Source: Staphylococcus durrellii
GTDB taxonomy: Bacteria > Bacillota > Bacilli > Staphylococcales > Staphylococcaceae
Assembly: GCF_015594545.1 (NCBI RefSeq)
Contig: NZ_JADIIO010000001.1
Location: 1,674,001 to 1,738,000 of the forward strand
DNA length: 64,000 nucleotides
Direction of reading: 5' to 3'
The notes beneath the pieces were generated by a model, which saw nothing but the letters and a program-made list of their open reading frames with translations, had not been told where the DNA came from and did no database searches. A program made the position numbers and the translations under genes. Below are positions 52,366 through 62,478 of the stretch, one piece after another. Within the stretch, counting starts at the first letter, position 1. Every line of letters begins with the position of its first letter.

Positions 52366-53492
52366 TAGTTGCTTCTCCCTTCAAACTGTTTAATTAACAT
52401 TGATTCAGTTTCTTCTATATTATTTGTCAACACTGTCAAATGTCCCATTTTTCTATTTGGCTTTCTATCTGCTTTGCCATAAATATGTACGTGCCATTCG
52501 GGCGTTGTACTAAATTCAGACTCAAGCAAATCCAAATCTTTTCCTAATAAATTCATCATAATAGTAGGTTTTAAAAGTGTGATACCTTTTGGCAAAACTT
52601 GCCCCGTTATAGCTAATATATGGGTATCAAATTGCGAGAAATCACATGCTTCAATTGAATAATGTCCTGAGTTATGAGGACGTGGTGCTATTTCATTTAC
52701 AAATAAATTGTTCTGTTGATCAACAAAAAACTCAACTGTAAACGTACCTATAAAATGTATTTCGCTTATTATTTTATTAACTTCGTTTCTTGCTTCTTGT
52801 TCTTTATCAGAACGTGCGGGTACGACAGTTTTAAATAAAATTTGCTCTCTGTGTTCGTTTTCTTGTAATGGGAAAAAGGTAACACTTTGATTGTCACCAA
52901 TCGTTACAGTTAAAGATAATTCTTGTTTCAACTGTAAATATTGTTCCGCAACACATTCTTGTTGTGATATAAGCTGTCGTGCTTCATCTAAGTAAGACTT
53001 ATCTTTTACTAATATTTGACCCTTACCATCGTAACCACCAAATCTTGTTTTAAGAATAAATGGATAACCAAGCGTTTCAATTGCATGATCAAGTTCGTCT
53101 GTAGAAGATACACGTAAAAAAGGAACGATTTGTGTATTTGCTTGTTGCAATGTTTGTTTTTCAGTCAAACGGTCTTGCAACAACTCAATCGCTTCATATC
53201 CTTGAGGTATATTATATTTTGTGACAAGCTCTCTTAATTGAGGTGCAGAAATGTTCTCAAATTCATATGTAATGACGTCAGATCGTCGACCTAGTTCGTT
53301 TAACGCCTCAACATCGTTATAATCAGCATTAATAAAATCGTGCGCTACATACTGGCATGGACAGGATTTATCCGGATCTAAGACAATAACCCTAAATCCC
53401 ATTTTTTGTGCTGATTGTGCCATCATTTTACCTAATTGGCCGCCTCCTATAATACCTATCGTTGAACCGAAATGTAAGTTAGTCAAGTTCAC
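52365..53492 (-). CDS. purK: N5-carboxyaminoimidazole ribonucleotide synthase
   Basis: ATPase subunit of AIR carboxylation, 375 residues, ATP-grasp fold. [16 protein letters not shown] near the N-terminus, [12 protein letters not shown] in the ATP site and [14 protein letters not shown] near the centre identify PurK. The start is GTG, 14 bases inside the end of purE, with ggggg nine bases upstream. Confidence 0.95.
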   Translation of the reverse strand: MNLTNLHFGSTIGIIGGGQLGKMMAQSAQKMGFRVIVLDPDKSCPCQYVAHDFINADYNDVEALNELGRRSDVITYEFENISAPQLRELVTKYNIPQGYEAIELLQDRLTEKQTLQQANTQIVPFLRVSSTDELDHAIETLGYPFILKTRFGGYDGKGQILVKDKSYLDEARQLISQQECVAEQYLQLKQELSLTVTIGDNQSVTFFPLQENEHREQILFKTVVPARSDKEQEARNEVNKIISEIHFIGTFTVEFFVDQQNNLFVNEIAPRPHNSGHYSIEACDFSQFDTHILAITGQVLPKGITLLKPTIMMNLLGKDLDLLESEFSTTPEWHVHIYGKADRKPNRKMGHLTVLTNNIEETESMLIKQFEGRSN

Positions 53493-53961
53493 GCTGCATT
53501 TCCCCCACTTTCTCTACAAGAGATTGGTTATAGTTGTCCAAGTTTTGCTTAATTTTTTTATCATTGATACTAAGAATTCGAGCAGCTAATATACCTGCAT
53601 TTTTTGCGCCTGCTTTTCCAATAGCCGTAGTTGCTACAGGGATACCACCCGGCATTTGTACTATAGACAATAATGAATCTAATCCTTTTAAACTTTTAGA
53701 TTCTATAGGAACGCCTATCACTGGTAATGTTGTCATTGAAGCAACCATCCCTGGTAGATGAGCTGCACCTCCAGCACCAGCAATAATAACGTCATAATTA
53801 TTATTACGTGCATTATTAGCGAAATCATACATTAACTTTGGCGTACGATGTGCCGAAACAACCTTTTTATCGTACGGTATTTCTAGAGTATCAAGCATAT
53901 TGCAACTTTCTTGCATAATATCCCAGTCAGATGAACTACCCATAATTACTGCCACTTTCAA
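53479..53961 (-). CDS. purE: N5-CAIR mutase (AIR carboxylase catalytic subunit)
   Basis: Class I PurE, 160 residues, first gene of the purine operon. It rearranges N5-CAIR to CAIR. Motifs [21 protein letters not shown] and [12 protein letters not shown] form the active site. The start is TTG 53961: aaaggg lies a few bases upstream and the length then equals that of other PurE proteins. The longer frame from 54033 would add a hydrophobic stretch that includes the promoter region. Confidence 0.95.
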   Translation of the reverse strand: MKVAVIMGSSSDWDIMQESCNMLDTLEIPYDKKVVSAHRTPKLMYDFANNARNNNYDVIIAGAGGAAHLPGMVASMTTLPVIGVPIESKSLKGLDSLLSIVQMPGGIPVATTAIGKAGAKNAGILAARILSINDKKIKQNLDNYNQSLVEKVGEMQRELD

Positions 53962-54020
53962 ACTGAACACCCTTTCAAAAATTTGAAATATTAGTACTTG
54001 TAGATGTATATTACAGATAT

Positions 54021-54049
54021 AGCATAACAACAAAATAATGTATTTTCAA
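54021..54049 (-). promoter_or_regulatory. Promoter of the purine operon
   Basis: On the minus strand -35 TTGAAA (54044–54049), 17-base spacer, -10 TATGCT (54021–54026), about 60 bases upstream of the purE TTG. Confidence 0.6.
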
Positions 54050-54052
54050 TCA

Positions 54053-54065
54053 AAAATCGAACTTT
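54053..54065 (+). promoter_or_regulatory. PurR box-like sequence between purE and folD
   Basis: aaaatcgaacttt matches the Gram-positive PurBox consensus (AWWWCCGAACWWT) except for T in place of the first C. It lies directly upstream of the purE -35. I could not find the usual second, inverted box within 20 bases. Confidence 0.45.
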
Positions 54066-54167
54066 AACCTAAATTTTGAGTTGAATTTACGTTTTTTGCT
54101 TAATATTAATACATTTTTATGTTATAAAGTTAAGGTAAAGTTTGTTATTCGAAGGAGGAATTATATA

Positions 54168-55025
54168 ATGGTTGCCAAAATTTTAGATGGTAAGCAAATT
54201 GCGAAAGACTATAGACAGAAGTTAAAAGAACAAGTTGAATCATTGAAAGAACAAGGTTATACTCCCAAATTATCTGTAATTTTAGTAGGTAATGATGGAG
54301 CAAGCCAAAGTTACGTTAATTCCAAGAAGAAGGCCGCGGAAAAACTTGGTATGATTTCAGAAATCGTTCACTTAGATGAATCAACTTCTGAAGAAGAAGT
54401 TTTAAACGAACTGAAACGTTTAAATGAAGATGATAGCGTAAGTGGCATCTTAGTCCAAGTTCCTTTACCAAAACAAGTTAGTGAACAAAAAATAATAGAG
54501 TCAATTAATCCAGAAAAAGATGTTGATGGTTTCCATCCAACAAATATTGGTAAACTATATATTGATGAACAAACTTTTGTACCATGTACGCCATTAGGTA
54601 TTATGGAATTATTAAGTCATGCCGACATTGAAATTGAAGGTAAGGAAGCAGTTATCATCGGCCGTAGTCACATAGTTGGTCAACCTGTTTACAAACTATT
54701 ACTACAAAAAAATGCTACAGTAACAATAATGCATTCAAAAACTAAAGATATGAATAGCCATCTTAAAAATGCTGATATTATCGTAAGTGCTGTAGGACGA
54801 CCAGGTATCGTATCAAAAGATGATGTTAAAGAAGGTGCCGTAGTAATTGATGTAGGTAATACACCTGACGAAAATGGTAAATTAAAGGGCGACGTAGATT
54901 ACGAGGACGTCAAAGAAATAGCTGGTGCTATTACACCCGTACCAGGTGGCGTTGGCCCTATGACAATTACAATGGTATTAAATAACACATTATTGGCAGA
55001 AAAAATGCGTAGAGGAATTAAATAA
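54168..55025 (+). CDS. folD: Methylenetetrahydrofolate dehydrogenase/cyclohydrolase
   Basis: Bifunctional FolD, 285 residues, which interconverts 5,10-methylene-THF and 10-formyl-THF, the donor used by PurN and PurH. Motifs: [18 protein letters not shown] with the catalytic Lys/Tyr, the PLPKQ loop, and NADP-binding GRSHIVGQP, with [15 protein letters not shown] end. ATG 54168 follows aaggagg by about eight bases; the upstream extension from 54081 is not coding. Divergent from purE, possibly sharing PurR control. Confidence 0.96.
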   Translation: MVAKILDGKQIAKDYRQKLKEQVESLKEQGYTPKLSVILVGNDGASQSYVNSKKKAAEKLGMISEIVHLDESTSEEEVLNELKRLNEDDSVSGILVQVPLPKQVSEQKIIESINPEKDVDGFHPTNIGKLYIDEQTFVPCTPLGIMELLSHADIEIEGKEAVIIGRSHIVGQPVYKLLLQKNATVTIMHSKTKDMNSHLKNADIIVSAVGRPGIVSKDDVKEGAVVIDVGNTPDENGKLKGDVDYEDVKEIAGAITPVPGGVGPMTITMVLNNTLLAEKMRRGIK

Positions 55026-55086
55026 TTCAACTCTTTCTATTAGAACAAAGTGTTAGTAGCATTAATGTCATTGACTCATAAATAAT

Positions 55087-55130
55087 CGTCAGGTGCTATC
55101 TTATATGGATAGCACCTGACGTTTTCTTTG
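55087..55130 (+). terminator. Terminator after folD
   Basis: A 14-bp perfect stem cgtcaggtgctatc / gatagcacctgacg with a 7-base loop followed by TTTTCTTTG, 61 bases after folD. Confidence 0.9.
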
Positions 55131-55655
55131 TTTTTATGAAATTTGGTATTTAGTTAAATTACTATTTTACTTATGATTCATCTCATTAAGACACAATCCA
55201 TTTCATGCTTGATGCTTGGCTTTATTTATTGCTTAAACGGATATTCAAGTGAACCCCAGATAGCTCTTCGTATAGAAATACCTTGGCAATTAAGATTAGT
55301 AACTTTTATTAAATCGTACATGTTTTAAAGGAAAAACGGTGGCACTCGTATATAAACTTAAACTTCGTATTCATTTTGACACATACAGGGTAAAGCTATC
55401 ACCTAGGAAAACGTTCAAACTTGAAATCATTTAAGGGCTATTAATCTAGGATTAATGTTTAGACTCTAATTCATTAAAATTTATTGATCCTATCATTTTT
55501 ATTAAAATTAATTGCCTGCATTTACTTGTTTCAAAGAAAAAAATGAATTTTAGCCGTTTGAAATGATTTTAGGACCATAGTACGATGTATATATTCAAAT
55601 TATAAGGTATAGTTAATCTAAACATAAGGTCAGTTTTCATACGGAGGTAAACGTC
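55131..55655. other. Gene-free gap between folD and the DUF5011-like gene
   Basis: About 525 bases with no gene of the usual kind. The minus strand carries a 31-codon frame (55322–55227) with a protein-like composition (ISIRRAIWGSLEYPFKQ) but no ribosome site, and another open stretch beside it in a different frame (LYTSATVFPLKHVRFNKSY). Both could be debris of an old coding or repeated element. The last 50 bases include the ribosome site of the next gene. Confidence 0.35.
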
Positions 55656-55973
55656 ATGAATAAATTATTACAATCACTATCAGCTTTAGGAGTATCAGCT
55701 ACATTAGTAACGCCTAATTTAAATGCAGAAGCTACTGATAATTCAATACCTGAAATAAAGGGTGCCAAAGATACTATAGTAAAAAAAGGTATTGACTATA
55801 ACTTATTAAATGGAGTTCATGCATTTGATAAAGAAGATGGCGACCTAACAGATAAAATTAAAGTCAATGGACATATCGATACAAATACAAAAGGCAAATA
55901 TAAAATAGAATATAAAGTTCAAGACTCAGATGGAGCAGTAGAAAAATCTGTACGTTATATTGAAGTTAAATAA
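55656..55973 (+). CDS. Small secreted protein with DUF5011-like (bacterial Ig-like) domain
   Basis: A 105-residue protein with an N-terminal signal peptide (basic start, hydrophobic LSALGVSATLVTPNL, likely cut after NAEA) and an 80-residue domain: NSIPEIKGAKDTIVKKGIDYN … FDKEDGDLTDKIKVNG … YKIEYKVQDSDG. The D-x-E-D-G-D-L-T motif is a hallmark of Ig-like repeats of the DUF5011/HYR type that often accompany chitinases or adhesins; S. aureus has a similar orphan annotated as chitinase-related. No catalytic domain is present. Ribosome site cggagg lies 9 bases before ATG. The role is unknown, perhaps wall or glycan binding. Confidence 0.75.
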   Translation: MNKLLQSLSALGVSATLVTPNLNAEATDNSIPEIKGAKDTIVKKGIDYNLLNGVHAFDKEDGDLTDKIKVNGHIDTNTKGKYKIEYKVQDSDGAVEKSVRYIEVK

Positions 55974-56100
55974 TATACATAATGTTTAATAAACGTTTTA
56001 AATGATAACGTTTATCACTGCCTTAAGCGTATTTGTCACTTTTCTTTCAATTTTGACGTTTTTCACAAAATGTACACATAATTTTAACAAATCTTTCATC

Positions 56101-56140
56101 CCCCACCAGACGTTGATTCTGTTGGGGTTGTTTTAATTTT
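56101..56140 (+). terminator. Terminator between DUF5011-like gene and qoxA
   Basis: ccccaccaga and tctgttgggg form a 10-bp stem with one mismatch and a 7-base loop, followed by TTGTTTTAATTTT. It lies upstream of the qox promoter candidate, so it should end the previous transcript. Confidence 0.7.
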
Positions 56141-56156
56141 ACAATATTTTTTTTGC

Positions 56157-56185
56157 TTGAAACACTTGTAAATATTGCGGAATAT
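56157..56185 (+). promoter_or_regulatory. Candidate promoter of qoxABCD
   Basis: -35 TTGAAA (56157–56162), 17-base spacer, -10-like GAATAT (56180–56185), with the qoxA ribosome site 37 bases downstream. The -10 is weak. Confidence 0.35.
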
Positions 56186-56236
56186 CTTAAAATTGATGGT
56201 AAGCCCTACAATTGTAGTATTAGGAGGTCAAAAAAA

Positions 56237-57358
56237 GTGTCAAAATTTAAGTCTTTGCTTCTACTGTTTGGCTCACTAATTTTACTTAGTGGTTGTTCTA
56301 ATGTAGAAGTCTTAAACCCAAAAGGGCCAATGGCAAGTGACTCGAAGTTTTTGATTATTTATTCAATCATCTTCATGCTTGTTATTGTAGCTGTTGTACT
56401 TATCATGTTCGCTTTATTCTTAATCAAATATAGATTAGGTAATAATAAAGAATCTGGTAAGATGCATCACAATTCATTAATCGAAGCAATTTGGTTTATT
56501 GTTCCAATTATAATTGTTGTTGCTTTAGCAATCCCTACGGTCAAATCATTGTATCAATATGAAAAACCACCAGAGAAAAAGGATGATCCGCTTGTAGTTT
56601 ATGCAACAAGTGCTGGTTATAAATGGTTCTTTAGTTATCCAGATCAAAAAATAGAAACTGTAAACCATTTAACTATCCCTAAAAATCGTCCTGTAGTATT
56701 CAAACTTCAATCAATGGATATGATGACAAGTTTCTGGATTCCACAACTTGGTGGTCAAAAATACGCTATGACAGGTATGACTATGGATTGGACGTTAACA
56801 TCGGACAAAACTGGAACGTTTAGAGGTCGTAACTCAAACTTCAATGGTGAAGGATTTGCTAGACAAACATTCAATGTAAATTCTGTTAGCCAAAGTAAGT
56901 TTAATGACTGGGTTAAAGATGCTAAGAAGAAAAAAGTATTAGATCAAGATACTTTCGATAAGCAACTTTTACCTACGACTGAAAATAAAAATCTAACTTT
57001 CAGTGGTACTCACATGGCATTTGTTGACCCGGCTGCTGATCCTGAGTATGTATTTTATGCTTACAAACGCTATAACTACGTACAAAAAGACCCTAACTTT
57101 AATAGTGAAAAACAAATTAAAGAAGATGTCTTAAGCAAACCGGACAAACCAAAACGTAAGCCACAAGTTACAAATGCTAACTATGAACGTCACGGAATGA
57201 AGAAAATGATTTTAAGCAACAAACAACCATATAATAGTGAGTTCAAAGGTGAAGAATCTCATAATATGGATGAAATGGAAAAAATCTCTGAAGGATCTAA
57301 AGATAAAAAAACATCTGAAGTAGAGAAAAAAGACCATGAACATGGAGGTGGACATTAA
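56237..57358 (+). CDS. qoxA: Quinol oxidase subunit II QoxA
   Basis: Lipoprotein subunit II of the aa3-type menaquinol oxidase, 373 residues. The signal sequence ends in lipobox L-S-G-C with Cys20. Two membrane helices follow (about 38–62 and 85–105) and then an extracellular cupredoxin-like domain ([17 protein letters not shown]) lacking the CuA ligands, as expected for a quinol rather than cytochrome c oxidase. The C-terminus is a His/Gly/Lys-rich tail (DHEHGGGH). The start is GTG 56237, 8 bases after aggaggt; the longer frame from 56153 overlaps the promoter. Confidence 0.95.
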   Translation: MSKFKSLLLLFGSLILLSGCSNVEVLNPKGPMASDSKFLIIYSIIFMLVIVAVVLIMFALFLIKYRLGNNKESGKMHHNSLIEAIWFIVPIIIVVALAIPTVKSLYQYEKPPEKKDDPLVVYATSAGYKWFFSYPDQKIETVNHLTIPKNRPVVFKLQSMDMMTSFWIPQLGGQKYAMTGMTMDWTLTSDKTGTFRGRNSNFNGEGFARQTFNVNSVSQSKFNDWVKDAKKKKVLDQDTFDKQLLPTTENKNLTFSGTHMAFVDPAADPEYVFYAYKRYNYVQKDPNFNSEKQIKEDVLSKPDKPKRKPQVTNANYERHGMKKMILSNKQPYNSEFKGEESHNMDEMEKISEGSKDKKTSEVEKKDHEHGGGH

Positions 57359-59346
57359 TGAATTTTCCATGGGATCAATTACTCGTTCACGGTAACTGGA
57401 TGATTACAATGGCACAAATCGGTGCCCCATTCATGATTATCGGTTTGATCGCAGTAATTACGTACTTTAAATTATGGAAATATCTATACAGAGAATGGTT
57501 CACATCTATTGACCATAAAAAAATCGGCGCTATGTATATCATTTGTGCTGTACTAATGTTTGTACGTGGTGGTATTGATGCACTATTAATACGTACTCAA
57601 TTAACTTTGCCAGACAATAAGTTTTTAGAGTCTAACCACTACAACGAAATCTTTAGTACACACGGTGTTATCATGATTATCTTTATGGCTATGCCATTTA
57701 TTTTCGGATTATGGAACGTTGTAGTGCCATTACAAATTGGTGCTCGAGACGTTGCCTTCCCTGTACTAAACAACGTAAGTTTCTGGATGTTCTTCGTAGG
57801 AATGTTACTATTCAACTTATCATTTATCGTTGGTGGTTCTCCTGCAGCAGGTTGGACAAACTATGCACCGCTTGCTGGCGAGTTCAGTCCAGGACCAGGT
57901 GTTAACTACTATCTAATAGCGATTCAGATATCTGGTATCGGTACGCTAATGACGGGGATTAACTTCTTCGTTACTATACTTAGATGTAAAACACCTACTA
58001 TGAAATTCATGGAAATGCCTATGTTTACTGTGACAACTTTTATCACAGCTTTAATCGTTATTTTGGCATTCCCGGTACTAACAGTTGCATTAGCACTATT
58101 TACAACTGATAGAATCTTTGACACTGCATTCTTCTCAGTTGCAAATGGCGGTATGCCGATGCTATGGGCAAACTTCTTCTGGGTATGGGGGCACCCTGAG
58201 GTTTATATCGTTATCTTGCCAGCATTTGGTGTTTATTCCGAAATTATACCGACGTTTGCTCGTAAACGATTATTCGGCCATCAAAGTATGGTATGGGCAA
58301 CAGCAGGTATCGCATTCTTAAGTTTCTTAGTTTGGGTTCACCATTTCTTTACAATGGGTAATGGTGCATTAATTAACTCATTCTTCTCAATTACAACAAT
58401 GATGATTGGTATTCCTACCGGAGTTAAATTATTTAACTGGTTATTCACATTGTACCAAGGTAGAATTTCATTCGAATCACCAATGCTATGGGCATTAGCT
58501 TTCATCCCTAACTTCTTATTAGGTGGTGTTACGGGTGTAATGCTAGCAATGGCAGCAGCCGATTACCAATACCATAATACGTATTTCTTAGTGGCACACT
58601 TCCACTACACACTCGTAACAGGTGTTGTATTCGCTTGTCTAGGCGGTTTAATTTACTGGTATCCTAAGATGACAGGTTATAAATTAAACGAAACGCTTAA
58701 CAAATGGTGTTTCTGGTTGTTCATGATTGGATTTAACGTTTGTTTCTTACCACAATTCGTACTAGGTTTAGATGGTATGCCACGTCGTTTATACACTTAT
58801 ATGCCACAAGATGGTTGGTGGTTACTAAACGTAATTTCATCAATCGGTGCATTACTAATGGCGCTTGGCTTTATGTTCCTAGTAGCAAGTATTGTATACA
58901 GTCACTTCACTGCTCCACGCGAAGCAACTGGTGATAACTGGTATGGATTAGGACGTACTTTAGAGTGGTCAACGGCTTCAGCTATGCCTCCTAAATATAA
59001 CTTTGCAGTCACTCCAGACTGGAATGATTATGATACGTTTGTAAACATGAAAGAACACGGTCGTCACTACTTAGACAACCACAATTATTCAGAAATTCAC
59101 ATGCCTAACAATACACATGTTGGTGTCTTCATGGGTATCTTCTTATTAATCGGAGGTTTCTTCTTAATCTTCGAAACAATCATACCTGCCATCATATGCT
59201 TATTAGGCCTATTCGGTTGTATGATTTATAGAAGTTTCCAAATCGACCATGGTTACCATATCCATGTATCTGAAATCGAAGAAACTGAAACTAGACTTCG
59301 AGAGGCACGTAAAAGAGAAAGGGAGGCTGTAAGTCATGAGTCATGA
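57358..59346 (+). CDS. qoxB: Quinol oxidase subunit I QoxB
   Basis: Catalytic haem-copper subunit, 662 residues and about fifteen helices. It holds the low-spin haem and the binuclear haem a3-CuB centre: [15 protein letters not shown] with a haem ligand His, WGHPEVYIV with CuB His and the cross-linked Tyr, VHHFFTMG with two CuB His, and HFHYTLVTG with the remaining haem ligands. It reduces oxygen to water and pumps protons. ATG overlaps the qoxA stop by one base, with ggaggtgg upstream. CtaA at the left of the window makes its haem A. Confidence 0.97.
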   Translation: MNFPWDQLLVHGNWMITMAQIGAPFMIIGLIAVITYFKLWKYLYREWFTSIDHKKIGAMYIICAVLMFVRGGIDALLIRTQLTLPDNKFLESNHYNEIFSTHGVIMIIFMAMPFIFGLWNVVVPLQIGARDVAFPVLNNVSFWMFFVGMLLFNLSFIVGGSPAAGWTNYAPLAGEFSPGPGVNYYLIAIQISGIGTLMTGINFFVTILRCKTPTMKFMEMPMFTVTTFITALIVILAFPVLTVALALFTTDRIFDTAFFSVANGGMPMLWANFFWVWGHPEVYIVILPAFGVYSEIIPTFARKRLFGHQSMVWATAGIAFLSFLVWVHHFFTMGNGALINSFFSITTMMIGIPTGVKLFNWLFTLYQGRISFESPMLWALAFIPNFLLGGVTGVMLAMAAADYQYHNTYFLVAHFHYTLVTGVVFACLGGLIYWYPKMTGYKLNETLNKWCFWLFMIGFNVCFLPQFVLGLDGMPRRLYTYMPQDGWWLLNVISSIGALLMALGFMFLVASIVYSHFTAPREATGDNWYGLGRTLEWSTASAMPPKYNFAVTPDWNDYDTFVNMKEHGRHYLDNHNYSEIHMPNNTHVGVFMGIFLLIGGFFLIFETIIPAIICLLGLFGCMIYRSFQIDHGYHIHVSEIEETETRLREARKREREAVSHES

Positions 59347-59941
59347 TACAAATACTATTGATTCACGTTCGCATGAAGGTAATCTGAATAAACTTGGCTT
59401 TTGGATATTCCTTACAGCTGAATTTTCACTGTTCGGTACGTTATTTGCAGCATTGTTAACGTTGCAACATGGCGGTGATTATGCTGATAAGATGACTACT
59501 GAATTGTTTGAATTACCTTTAGTACTCATTATGACATTTGCATTGTTAATCAGCTCATATACTTGTGGTATCGCCATTTACTATATGAGAAAAGAAAATC
59601 AAAAACTAATGATGATTTGGATGATAATCACTGTTCTACTCGGTGCAGTTTTCGTAGGTTTTGAAATTTACGAGTTCACTCACTATGTTCATGAAGGTGT
59701 AAATCCAACTATCGGTTCATTCTGGTCTAGTTTCTTTATCTTGCTAGGCACACACGGGGCCCACGTATCATTAGGTATTTGTTGGATTATTTGTTTATTA
59801 ATTCAAGTAGCAATGCGCGGATTAAATAAAGATAATGCTCCAAAATTATTTATAGTAAGTTTATACTGGCACTTTTTAGATGTTGTTTGGATCTTCATCT
59901 TCACTGCCGTATATATGATAGGGATGGTGTATAGCGGATGA
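59336..59941 (+). CDS. qoxC: Quinol oxidase subunit III QoxC
   Basis: Subunit III, 201 residues with five helices, including [13 protein letters not shown] and [13 protein letters not shown], typical of oxidase subunit III, and a final [17 protein letters not shown] lies 11 bases inside the end of qoxB, preceded by gggagg. It stabilises the proton-uptake path of subunit I. Confidence 0.95.
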   Translation: MSHDTNTIDSRSHEGNLNKLGFWIFLTAEFSLFGTLFAALLTLQHGGDYADKMTTELFELPLVLIMTFALLISSYTCGIAIYYMRKENQKLMMIWMIITVLLGAVFVGFEIYEFTHYVHEGVNPTIGSFWSSFFILLGTHGAHVSLGICWIICLLIQVAMRGLNKDNAPKLFIVSLYWHFLDVVWIFIFTAVYMIGMVYSG

Positions 59942-60228
59942 ATACAATAGTTAAACATACAGTAGGATTTATTGCTTCTATCGTTCTGACAATCTTAGCA
60001 GTTTTCGTAACTCTATACACATCATTGACGTTAAACGCAAAAATTACTATTATTTTCGGCTTTGCTTTCATTCAAGCCGCAGTTCAATTATTAATGTTCA
60101 TGCACTTAACTGAAGGTAAAGACGGTAACTTACAAAGTTTCAAAGTAATATTCGCGATTATTATTACTCTAATTAGTATTATTGGTACTTATTGGGTAAT
60201 GCAAGGTGGACACTCACATCACCTATAA
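59938..60228 (+). CDS. qoxD: Quinol oxidase subunit IV QoxD
   Basis: Small subunit IV, 96 residues with three helices and the family motif [15 protein letters not shown]. It ends in a His-rich tail (GGHSHHL). ATG overlaps the qoxC stop by four bases (ATGA). Completes the four-subunit oxidase. Confidence 0.94.
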   Translation: MNTIVKHTVGFIASIVLTILAVFVTLYTSLTLNAKITIIFGFAFIQAAVQLLMFMHLTEGKDGNLQSFKVIFAIIITLISIIGTYWVMQGGHSHHL

Positions 60229-60234
60229 TCTATT

Positions 60235-60267
60235 AAAGACTTCTCCTTATGGAGAAGTCTTTTTTAT
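60235..60267 (+). terminator. Terminator after qoxABCD
   Basis: A 12-bp perfect stem aaagacttctcc / ggagaagtcttt with TTAT loop and T6, 7 bases after the qoxD stop. Confidence 0.93.
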
Positions 60268-60354
60268 GTTTATTGCCCCCTCTTTTGTTATCATATTAAT
60301 GTTACAGCTATTACAATAATAGTTGTAGCGTTATTATATATAGGAGGTAAAGAA

Positions 60355-61263
60355 ATGAAACAACCTATAATTATAGATACTGATCCAGGCATTGACGATG
60401 CCGCAGCTATTAGTATCGCCTTAAACAATCCGCAATTCAACGTAAAAATGATTTCAACTGTTAATGGAAATGTAGGTGTAGAAAAAACAACAGCTAACGC
60501 TTTGAAATTAACGAATTATTTTAATAGCGACGTTCCTGTGCATCGTGGTGCATCACACCCTCTAATATCTGATATCGTTAGCGCAAGTGATGTACATGGT
60601 GAATCTGGAATGGATGGATACCTTTTTCCAGAGGTAAGCTTAGATACATTGGCATCAAATAATGCTGTACTTGCTATGTATGAAACATTAATAAATAGCG
60701 AGGAACCTATAAGTATTATACCTATTGGTCCGCTGACAAATATTGCCTTACTGCTTAAAACTTTTCCTGAGGTAAAAAACAATATTAAAGAAATAGTTAT
60801 GATGGGTGGTAGTGCAAGTAGAGGCAACGTAACACCAATAGCTGAATTTAACTTTTACTGTGACCCTGAGGCTGCACGCATCGTCTTTAATTCGGGTTTA
60901 CCTTTAACAATGGTTGGACTTGATGTCGCACGTAGTTCAACTTTAGAACATGCTAAAATCGATAAGTTAAAATCACTTAATGAAACCGGCGCTATGTTAC
61001 ATCAATTGTTTTCTCATTATCGTGGAGACGACTTTGAATATGGTATAAATATTTACGATGCCTATACAATGTTATATTTATTGCATCCGGAAAGTTTCGA
61101 AGTTGCAGAAGCTTTAGTAGAAATAGAAACAAAGAGTGAATTTACGCGAGGAGCGAGTGTTACAGACTTTAAGTCATCATATCCAAATAGTACAGTCGTT
61201 CTATCGATAGACACAGATCAGTTTGAAAAATTATTATTCGAAGCGCTAGCATACTGTAAATAA
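60355..61263 (+). CDS. Nucleoside hydrolase (inosine/uridine-preferring family)
   Basis: A 302-residue ribonucleoside hydrolase of the IunH/Rih superfamily, which splits nucleosides to base and ribose for salvage. The Ca2+-binding N-terminal cluster DTDPGIDDA (9–17) is intact, with the middle VMMGGSASRGNVTPIAEFNFYCDPEAA and the C-terminal NIYDAYTMLYL. His in the YDAYT segment is replaced, so substrate preference (purine or pyrimidine, RihA/B/C type) cannot be told. Ribosome site aggaggt precedes ATG. It stands alone between qox and fmtA, where S. aureus, as I remember it, lacks it. Confidence 0.88.
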   Translation: MKQPIIIDTDPGIDDAAAISIALNNPQFNVKMISTVNGNVGVEKTTANALKLTNYFNSDVPVHRGASHPLISDIVSASDVHGESGMDGYLFPEVSLDTLASNNAVLAMYETLINSEEPISIIPIGPLTNIALLLKTFPEVKNNIKEIVMMGGSASRGNVTPIAEFNFYCDPEAARIVFNSGLPLTMVGLDVARSSTLEHAKIDKLKSLNETGAMLHQLFSHYRGDDFEYGINIYDAYTMLYLLHPESFEVAEALVEIETKSEFTRGASVTDFKSSYPNSTVVLSIDTDQFEKLLFEALAYCK

Positions 61264-61266
61264 ATT

Positions 61267-61316
61267 AAAAACTTCCTAATGCGTTGATTAGCCAACAACG
61301 CGTTAGGAAGTTTTTA
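61267..61316 (+). terminator. Bidirectional terminator between nucleoside hydrolase and fmtA
   Basis: A 20-bp stem with one G·T pair (aaaaacttcctaatgcgttg and its near-complement at 61296–61315), A-run left and T-run right. Confidence 0.92.
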
Positions 61317-61324
61317 ATTAAATA

Positions 61325-62463
61325 TTAATAATTATGACCCACCTGATTATAATTACCACCTTGGTGCAATATATTTTCGTATATATGTTTAATTACTGTT
61401 TCATTTTTGACTGTTCGATTCTCATAGTTTGTACCAACTACAACAATATATTTATCGTTAAAATAGGAAGTAAATACATGGCCATAAAAACCACCATTTA
61501 TTCTATTTTTATCTTTATAAGAATAAAATCCATATCTATACGCACCAGGGTATTTTTTTGTCTTGCTCTCTTTAATATAAGGCGTAGTAATACTTTCTGG
61601 AAATAAACGATTGTGCTGTATATCTGCAATGAATTTACCCATGTCATATGGAGCCATATATAAATTACCTGCACCATAATATTGATCTAAAAATAAAGGC
61701 TTAGATAATTGAGGATGATTAGAAATATTCTTATAACCTATCGCCATATCACTTTGTGCCTTTGGATCATCGTAAAATGCAGTATTTGGTATGGTTTGTT
61801 CAATACAGATTCAATAACTTTAGCTAACACTAAATAATTACCATCATTATACCGATGACGTTTATAGAAACCATCTTGAATACCTTTTTGCTGTATCGAA
61901 TGAACTGCATCATCTAAACTATGAAAATTTGTAGAACCTTTATACTTAAATAGCCCACTCTTATGCATCATTAAATCGTTTAATAATATGGGAGCGTTAG
62001 TTGTAAACCATGGAATATAATCTGAAACAGGATTATTCATATTGACTTTACCATTTTCTTCTAACTGCTTTAACATCACTCCAGTTAGAAACTTTTGCGA
62101 AGAGCCAATTAAGTACATCGTATTAGCGGTATTGGGCTCTTTACTTTCGAAATTTTTCATGCCGTAACCTTTATTAAATTTAATCTTTCCATTGTGAAAA
62201 ATAGCCACAGTACCATTAAAATTAACTTGCTGCAAATATTCTTCTATTGCTTTATCTTGTGAGTTTTGAGCATCAAATACCGTTGATAACTGCTTCGCCT
62301 TATTTTCATTTTTAGCTATTTGTTGTTGCTTCTTTATTAAATTTGCTTTAGGCATAACTGACATGTATTGTTTAAAAGCATATATCCCTATAATAATTAA
62401 TAAAATCACAATTGCTGAAGTGACAATTATATATAATGTTTTAGCAATATTTATTTTCTTCTA
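61325..62463 (-). pseudogene. fmtA: fmtA pseudogene (teichoic acid D-Ala esterase/PBP-like), frameshifted
   Basis: Remains of FmtA, a serine hydrolase of the beta-lactamase/PBP fold that acts on D-alanine in teichoic acids and affects methicillin resistance in S. aureus. The catalytic S-x-x-K (GSSQK, near 62100) and YNDGN motifs are intact in the N-terminal fragment (from GTG 62409 to stop near 61738). The rest (NTAFYDD… then GYKN, DQYYGAGNLYMAPYDMG, NGGFYGHVFTSYF) continues in another frame to 61325. At the junction (about 61785–61795) some 15–16 codons present in S. aureus FmtA appear lost, with a 3n+1 shift. The normal start position is also TAG (62461–62463), so no good start remains. A sequencing error could explain the shift but not the missing codons. 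Confidence 0.82.
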
Positions 62464-62478
62464 CCTTCTTCTTTGATG

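Noticed and set aside
54081..54167. N-terminal extension of folD
   Set aside because: The ribosome site aaggagg and homology place the start at 54168; the extension covers the promoter region.
60516..60827. 103-codon frame antisense to the nucleoside hydrolase
   Set aside because: Codon shadow of an intact conserved gene.
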